A program made the translations under genes and the position numbers. The notes under the pieces were generated by a model that was not told the origin of the DNA, did not search any database, and worked only from the letters and a program-made list of their open reading frames with translations. Positions 59,300-64,000 of a stretch of 64,000 nucleotides of DNA are shown piece by piece. How positions within the stretch are numbered: the first letter of the stretch is position 1; each line of letters opens with the position of its first letter. This DNA comes from Maratus speciosus (Eukaryota; Arthropoda; Arachnida; Araneae; Salticidae): the NCBI GenBank assembly GCA_963932465.1, contig OZ010798.1:15732981-15796980 (forward strand). Reading direction: 5' to 3'.

Positions 59300-60350
59300 T
59301 AATTATTTTCAGGTTGGAATGAGTTTCACAAACAGTTGTATCTCTTTCTTCAACATTAAGTTTTTTTGCACCCAAAATGGTTTTGGGCGACAGGATGATA
59401 ACTCAAAACTTAATCAACTTCTTGTATAAATCTTTATGTGTCTCACACAAAAGCCTCTTTTCTTTCTTTATTTCGTTTTTTTGTGATATAATCTTTCTTT
59501 CCTGGACAAAGTCTTTAAAACAAAAATTAATATATCCTGTTTAACTTTATTAGATAGACAATTGTCTCTCTTAGAATAAATAAAAAGATAACATCCTTGC
59601 TAGTAATATTCTTCAAGCTTAAAGGGCTAAGAATAGTTTCTTTGTCATCTGTAGCAATCTGTATTTTTTCAAAATATTTTCCTTTAAAATTCCTTAAATT
59701 AAAATATTTATCTACTTTTTTGACTCTTTTCCATACTGTTAAATTCCATACTGCTGATGCCGACTCTGCGTTAAGAGCTTCTCCAAACAAAAGCTTTTTT
59801 CTAATTTTGGATGATATATCTTTATTTCCAATTATTTTTACTTTTAGGAGTTAACTTTTGGATGCTTTTAAATTTGTTTTTTAAATTAAGGCTTGGTAAC
59901 ACTTTTTATATTTTGATTCTCTTCTTTTGCAGCTTTACAATTGAACATTTAATGACTGGTTTTCTCGAAACAGTTTTGATCTGTCATGTCTAATTCTTTT
60001 TCTCACAGCACTTTGCTTTGAAAAAGGACGTTCAGCCTCAGAACCACTAAAACTTGTAAAATCTGTGCTACCACTGTCTGATGGAGTCTGAGGAGAAAGA
60101 AATTGCTCAGTGTTCTTATTTTTTAATATTTTCCCTATAAATTTTTTTAATTTTTCTTCCACTGTTTCCTTTTTTGGCATTGTTGTCTAGAACTCACCTT
60201 TTTTACACTTTTAACTTGCCCTTTCTCTTTTAGATATCTCAGTTTTTCTTTTTACTTCATTTTTTCAAGCTTCAAAGGATCGTTTTTCATTTTCTCTGGG
60301 TTTTTTTGTCATATTCTTTTTGTAAAGCTTTGCTTTTTGTTTTTGCCATT
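59300..60350 (-). pseudogene. decayed gene of an uncharacterised family
   Basis: Minus-strand pieces read in order: a basic start (MAKTKSKALQKEYDKKTQRK) at about 60350; a lysine/arginine-rich part with SSRQQ; then 59935-60180 with EQFLSPQTPSDS, RPFSKQSAVRKRIRHDRSKL; 59527-59790 with SAVWNLTVWKRVKKVDKYF; and finally RLCPGKKDYITKK at about 59490. From memory these match, in order, a family of uncharacterised arthropod/cnidarian proteins with basic coiled-coil N-termini and LCPGKKD boxes, often thought to be mobile-element encoded. Multiple stops and frameshifts separate the pieces, and the C-terminal zinc-binding half is not seen. Family assignment rests on recall. Confidence 0.55.
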
Positions 60351-60770
60351 ATGTATTTATCACTATATTTTTAAAAAAATATAAATCTGTTAAAAATAAT
60401 GTACAAAAATTTCTGTAATAGAGCTTATTTAAGATTAAAATCAAACATGTGAAAGCATAATTCAGATGAAACAAATTTCAACAGTAATCTAGCAAGAAAT
60501 CAGTTAAAAGTAATTATAAAATCTGATAAGCCTAACATTTTAAACATTTTTTAAAAGTCCTATTTTATTTGCATAAAAATGCAAAATGCTAATCAACACT
60601 ATTCTATATGCTTAATTTCTGACTAAGCTACTGTGATGTATTTATAAATTTCTCCAAGAACAGTTTAAATAAAAGGTTGTGATTAGTTTCAGCCACATAA
60701 ATTTAAAAAATAACATGCTATTAGTATAAAATTTAAACAGGAAAACTAAATCCATCATTTAAACAGAAAG
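60351..60770. other. no gene seen
   Basis: AT-rich flank of the preceding remnant. Confidence 0.5.
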
Positions 60771-60918
60771 CACATCATTCCCTCACTCATCTTGTCATTC
60801 CCTCATAATAATAAATGTTAGGGAATGATGAAATAAGACATTTTTACTAGTTGTAGTGAAAAATGCAAAATAATTGAGAAATCCAAACTGTTTCCTTAAA
60901 GAACAACACTTTAATGTA

Positions 60919-61088
60919 TTGGGTCGTTCGGAAAGTCGTGTCCGTTTGGGAAAATCAATTCGTACCGGAAAATTCTATCATTTAATTATTAGACATTGAT
61001 TTCGATATCTAATGTCTAATAATTACCGGGCAGAATTTTCAGGTACAAATTGATTTTCCCAAACGACACGACTTTCCGAAAGACCCAA
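60919..61088. mobile_element. mariner-type palindromic MITE, copy 3 (complete)
   Basis: Starts TTGGGTCGTTCGGAAAGTCG and ends CTTTCCGAAAGACCCAA, with TA before it at 60917-60918. The central part is ATTAGACATTGAT / ATCTAATGTCTAAT. It is the most complete of the three copies. Confidence 0.9.
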
Positions 61089-61345
61089 TGTAATGTATGA
61101 TAAAAATAAAATTTTTGATACTTACAAAAAAATGAATATCGTGTGTGAAGGAATGACTGCTAATAGAAACACTTCCCGATATGCTGACAGAAAAAAAAAT
61201 CTGAAAAATTAACAAAAATTTACACCGCCAATTTATGTTGCTCGACTGACAAGTACTCAAAATGGCTTCCTCTCTGTGAAGGATGTTAGACTGCTATTGC
61301 TCTTTAGTGATACATATTTGAGATAATAGCAATGTGTGAGGGAAT

Positions 61346-61924
61346 GATACTCTAACATGGGGAAACATATAATTTATTAAGTAGACTATATAATAATAGT
61401 AAAGAATAATATTTTTTTATTTTTTGTGATGTACCAAATAAGAATTATATGTTGTTTAGGGTATTTGTAATTATTTTTATTTCTGGATGGAACGAATCAG
61501 GCAATAAAATATGATAATACAGGGGAGGAATACATTTTTATATACTATATTTATTTATTTTTAAATTTTACTTTTTGTCCCTAATAAACTATTTTTAAAT
61601 CTTCTAATAAAAACAAAAATCATAAAAATGTAATGAAATTAAGAGCATTTATATGTCTGGGAAACACTTTTTGTACTATTCCAGAGAATAACCCACACAA
61701 TATTTAACATTAATGATTACTTAACTCTTAGACTTTTCAACATTCAAATAAGGATTCATTAAATAATTAATGTAGTTTACAATAAAAGTAAAAAAGAGGG
61801 TTAAAAATATCAAGACTTTTGAAGGTCTAAATAATAAAAAGTAGATTTTTGAAGATATTTTCCTGTAATTTATTAAGACATATTTTGTAATTTATTGATG
61901 CATTTCTGAATTTATTTCTTTTTA
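61346..61924. other. no gene seen
   Basis: AT-rich; nothing recognised. Confidence 0.5.
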
Positions 61925-62250
61925 GAAACGGATAAAATTGGCAGGTGTTCTTATTCAGAAACTGTGTAATCGAATGGTGCTTTCCATTTTTTGATAAAGA
62001 CAAAAGATCTTTAACAATTTACAGCTAAAGTTGTCGTTTTGAATCAAATTTTTGGATGTGATAGCACTAGAAAAGGAAAGAAACTGCCGTCATATGACAA
62101 GAATCTCTTATAACTTGATAAGTAATTTATCAAAAAATGGAAAATGCTATTTGGTTCCAAATCACTACAATAGTCAGGCCTGTCAATTTTATACTGTTAC
62201 AGTTAAATTTTGCGTTGTTGAGCAGGGAATTTGAAAACTATCTTAAGGTA
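61925..62250 (+). repeat. dispersed repeat B, copy 2
   Basis: Diverged collinear match to 3610-3960 (TTATTCAGAAACTGTG, AAAGATCTTTAACAAT, ATCAAAAAATGGAAAA, GTTGTTGAGCAGGG). Confidence 0.55.
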
Positions 62251-62312
62251 TATTTCCAAGTATTCTTTTAATAGAAGTACATTCAGTTGTAAATTTCCAA
62301 CTGGACGAAAAA

Positions 62313-62392
62313 TGTCCAAACCAGGATTCGAACCAGAAATCTCTGGGCTGAAGCTGCCAATACTCTCTGAAAACTGAGCTATCCAATTGTAG
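62313..62392 (-). repeat. tRNA-like sequence (SINE head or tRNA pseudogene)
   Basis: The minus strand has GGATAGCTCAGT (62373-62384, A box) and GGTTCGAATCC (62324-62334, B box). The T arm pairs at four of five positions. The acceptor stem does not pair and the anticodon loop lacks the universal U33, so it is not a functional tRNA gene. Confidence 0.7.
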
Positions 62393-62448
62393 CAATGGAA
62401 ATAAAATGTACAAAAATTTCTATGTATTTATTGATTAATTTTAATCAA

Positions 62449-62540
62449 TTAACTCCTTGACCTCCAGGACGTACGCTGCATACGTCCTCTCATTTCAGTA
62501 ATCAACGACCATGACGTACACCCCATACGTCTTTCACTAC
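62449..62540 (+). repeat. piggyBac-like end with TACGTC palindromes
   Basis: TTAACTCCTTGACCTCCAGG is followed by GGACGTACGCTGCATACGTCC-like and GACGTACACCCCATACGTC palindromes, a style common in piggyBac-type termini. No right end was identified. Confidence 0.4.
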
Positions 62541-62656
62541 AGAGTAATGGTTGCATATTTGAACCGGATTGGTCTGTGATATACAACTGATATAGCAGGG
62601 CACTGGTCGAAGGCATAGAGTAAAGAGTAATAATAGAGATGAAGTATGGTGTCTGG

Positions 62657-62785
62657 CAGTGATCCGGAGCCGAAAAAATTTTGATTTTTCAGCTCCAGCT
62701 CCGCTCCCAGATAAAACGCTGTGACTCCGGCTCCGGCTCCAGCAACTGCTCCAACTCGCCTCCGACTTCGCAATTTTGAGTTGCA
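62657..62785 (+). repeat. hAT-like terminus rich in CTCCGGCTCC
   Basis: Begins CAGTGATCCGGAGCCG and carries GACTCCGGCTCCGGCTCCAG. A GGAGCTCTAAATTT-type complement near 63415-63428 may mark the other end. Confidence 0.5.
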
Positions 62786-62838
62786 GATTTTAATTTACAC
62801 AGTTAATTTTTTGCTCACAAATTCTTCCTTTACCTTCA

Positions 62839-63003
62839 TTAACACGTTGAATGCCAAGTCTATTTTGTCTGTCTTTCCGTTTCGGCCACGAAATAAGATT
62901 ATCGTTACACAATCTATAAGTGTCAGTCACCGATGACTGGCGCGGCCCAAACGGAAAGTTCAGTGTCAGTCATCAGTGACTGACGTGGCTCTCAACGTGT
63001 TAA
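62839..63003. mobile_element. piggyBac-type MITE, TTAA-bounded
   Basis: TTAACACGTTGAATGCC on the left and CTCAACGTGTTAA on the right, with TTAA at 62839-62842 and 63000-63003. Inside, GTGTCAGTCACCGATGACTG and GTGTCAGTCATCAGTGACTG form a two-copy palindromic repeat. Confidence 0.85.
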
Positions 63004-63009
63004 AGATCT

Positions 63010-63475
63010 GACAAAATGCATTTTTCTTCTCAACAAAATTGAAATGCCTGTTCAGAAAATCTGACATCTTTTAGCTTTTACTTTTAAAAAAGAAAGTTTG
63101 GGGAATTTTATACACAAAACTCTTAAATTTCTTCTACGCTTTTCAAACAACCGAAATTGTACAACTACACATGTAAAAAGCAAGTGGCCATATTTCTTTT
63201 CAAATAGTGTTGCCACTTAGTTCAAGTAGAAAGTGGAAGTGAAGTAGTGTTACCATATTTTTGTGAGAAGTTTTCCATCTCTAATTTAAAAAAAAAAAAA
63301 CCCTAAAAAATGATATACTAATTAAAATATTTTAAGCCTGGAAAAGTAGAAAATAGAAAAAAAAACATTTAAAAGAATATTAAAAAACTAAAGGAGCCCT
63401 GGAGTAGGGGAAAATTTAGAGCTCCAGCTTAGGGTCTCTGGTATCTATGGGTGACGCCGAAAATTTAACCCAAAA
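63010..63475. other. no gene seen
   Basis: A-rich near 63285-63370; nothing coding. Confidence 0.45.
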
Positions 63476-63480
63476 ATCCG

Positions 63481-63687
63481 TTACATTCGGCCCAAACACA
63501 ACCACGTGCTGTGACGCACTTGTCAATACAAAATCATTTCTTTGCTTTTACCATTGCAAATTTTTATTCATAAGTCGCATATTAAGCTTAGGTATGATCA
63601 AAATTTCGATTAGAAATGAGAGTATGGGCAGTTATAGGATGAAATACCTGTTCCACGTACTTGTCTTGTTTGGGCCGAACGAGGGTA
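63481..63687. mobile_element. putative 0.2-kb MITE with TTCGGCCCAAACA ends
   Basis: Left TTACATTCGGCCCAAACACA; the right end in reverse begins ACCCTCGTTCGGCCCAAACA. Both are followed by an ACGTG motif. The inverted ends are about 14 bp. The target site is unclear. Confidence 0.5.
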
Positions 63688-63839
63688 TTTAAATTTGAGC
63701 GATAATCACTTTCAAATTGCAAACCGTTTTACGGCTTACTGCATCTCTATCTATCTCTTTCCTCCATGAGTCGAAGGTGAGTTTTGTGACAAAAACAATT
63801 TACGCATAACCTAGTATATAGTCAGTCCTTGACCGGCGA

Positions 63840-64000
63840 AATTAAGCCCGGAGGTTACGGGGTTAATGGCAGGATTGCAAAAAAACCGGCTAAAATTTAA
63901 AAAAGCCACGCAGGTGGCTTTTATTGGTTTTAACCGGCTTTTCTTGGCCAAAATTGGCCTTTTTTGGCCAAAATTGGCTTTTATACAGTGCAGCATTTAA
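63840..64000. repeat. short internal repeats at window end
   Basis: TTGGCCAAAATTGGC occurs twice as a palindrome (about 63943 and 63963), next to AACCGGCTAAAAT and AACCGGCTTTTC. It may be the edge of an element continuing past the window. Confidence 0.4.

Noticed and set aside
62313..62392. Functional tRNA gene
   Set aside because: Internal promoter boxes are good, but the acceptor stem does not pair and the anticodon loop lacks U33.

Overview
The window is AT-rich eukaryotic DNA made almost entirely of transposable elements and their remains. It has one intact protein gene, a 13-finger C2H2 zinc-finger protein at 27475-28584. The finger wording (CEVCNKGFSQK, HRRIHTNEKP linkers), Tc1, Tigger, hAT and Ty3 elements, tRNA-derived SINEs and long AT-rich spacers point to an arthropod, most plausibly a spider. 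The species is inference; nothing here identifies it directly. There are no bacterial operons, rRNA genes or CRISPR arrays. Two tRNA-like stretches look like SINE heads or pseudogenes. || Layout. 0.1-0.7 kb: a degenerate 33-bp minisatellite. 1.8-5.5 kb: MITEs and dispersed repeats. 5.6-14.4 kb: two related elements that share termini and long inverted arms. Each carries its own satellite (300-bp and about 323-bp units), and in the second the satellite lies in a TTAA-bounded insertion. 14.6-16.2 kb: a hAT element with an 8-bp target duplication and a five-copy 103-bp array. 16.3-19.6 kb: a putative hAT-like element studded with a GTAACAGAG motif. 20.5-26.6 kb: MITEs, a 0.96-kb element with GGGGAGAG termini, and a duplicated segment whose second copy is interrupted by a decayed Tc1 and a SINE. 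27.5-28.6 kb: the zinc-finger gene. 28.7-33.0 kb: an inverted-repeat MITE, a hAT with a decayed ZMYM1-like transposase, and a Tigger derivative. 33.0-36.1 kb: a hAT holding other elements. 36.2-37.9 kb: a dispersed repeat. 38.0-42.2 kb: a long-TIR element enclosing a decayed gene with a putative PIN-like region and a cysteine-rich tail. 42.7-48.0 kb: a complete but mutated Ty3/Gypsy retrotransposon on the minus strand, with both LTRs and a TATA duplication. 48.6-50.5 kb: a long-TIR element. 51.7-55.6 kb: MITEs. 55.6-57.4 kb: a nearly readable Tigger/pogo transposase cut off at a junction with a second long-TIR element, itself split by a hAT with a perfect 8-bp duplication. 59.3-60.4 kb: a decayed gene of an uncharacterised family. 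60.9-64.0 kb: mariner, piggyBac and hAT fragments. || How it fits together. The order of nesting can be read from target duplications and from paralogous empty sites. Almost all other open reading frames are fortuitous, including the long antisense ones across the zinc-finger array. The items most worth a second look are the long-TIR element with the decayed gene at 38-42 kb and the satellite-carrying elements at 5.6-14.4 kb.
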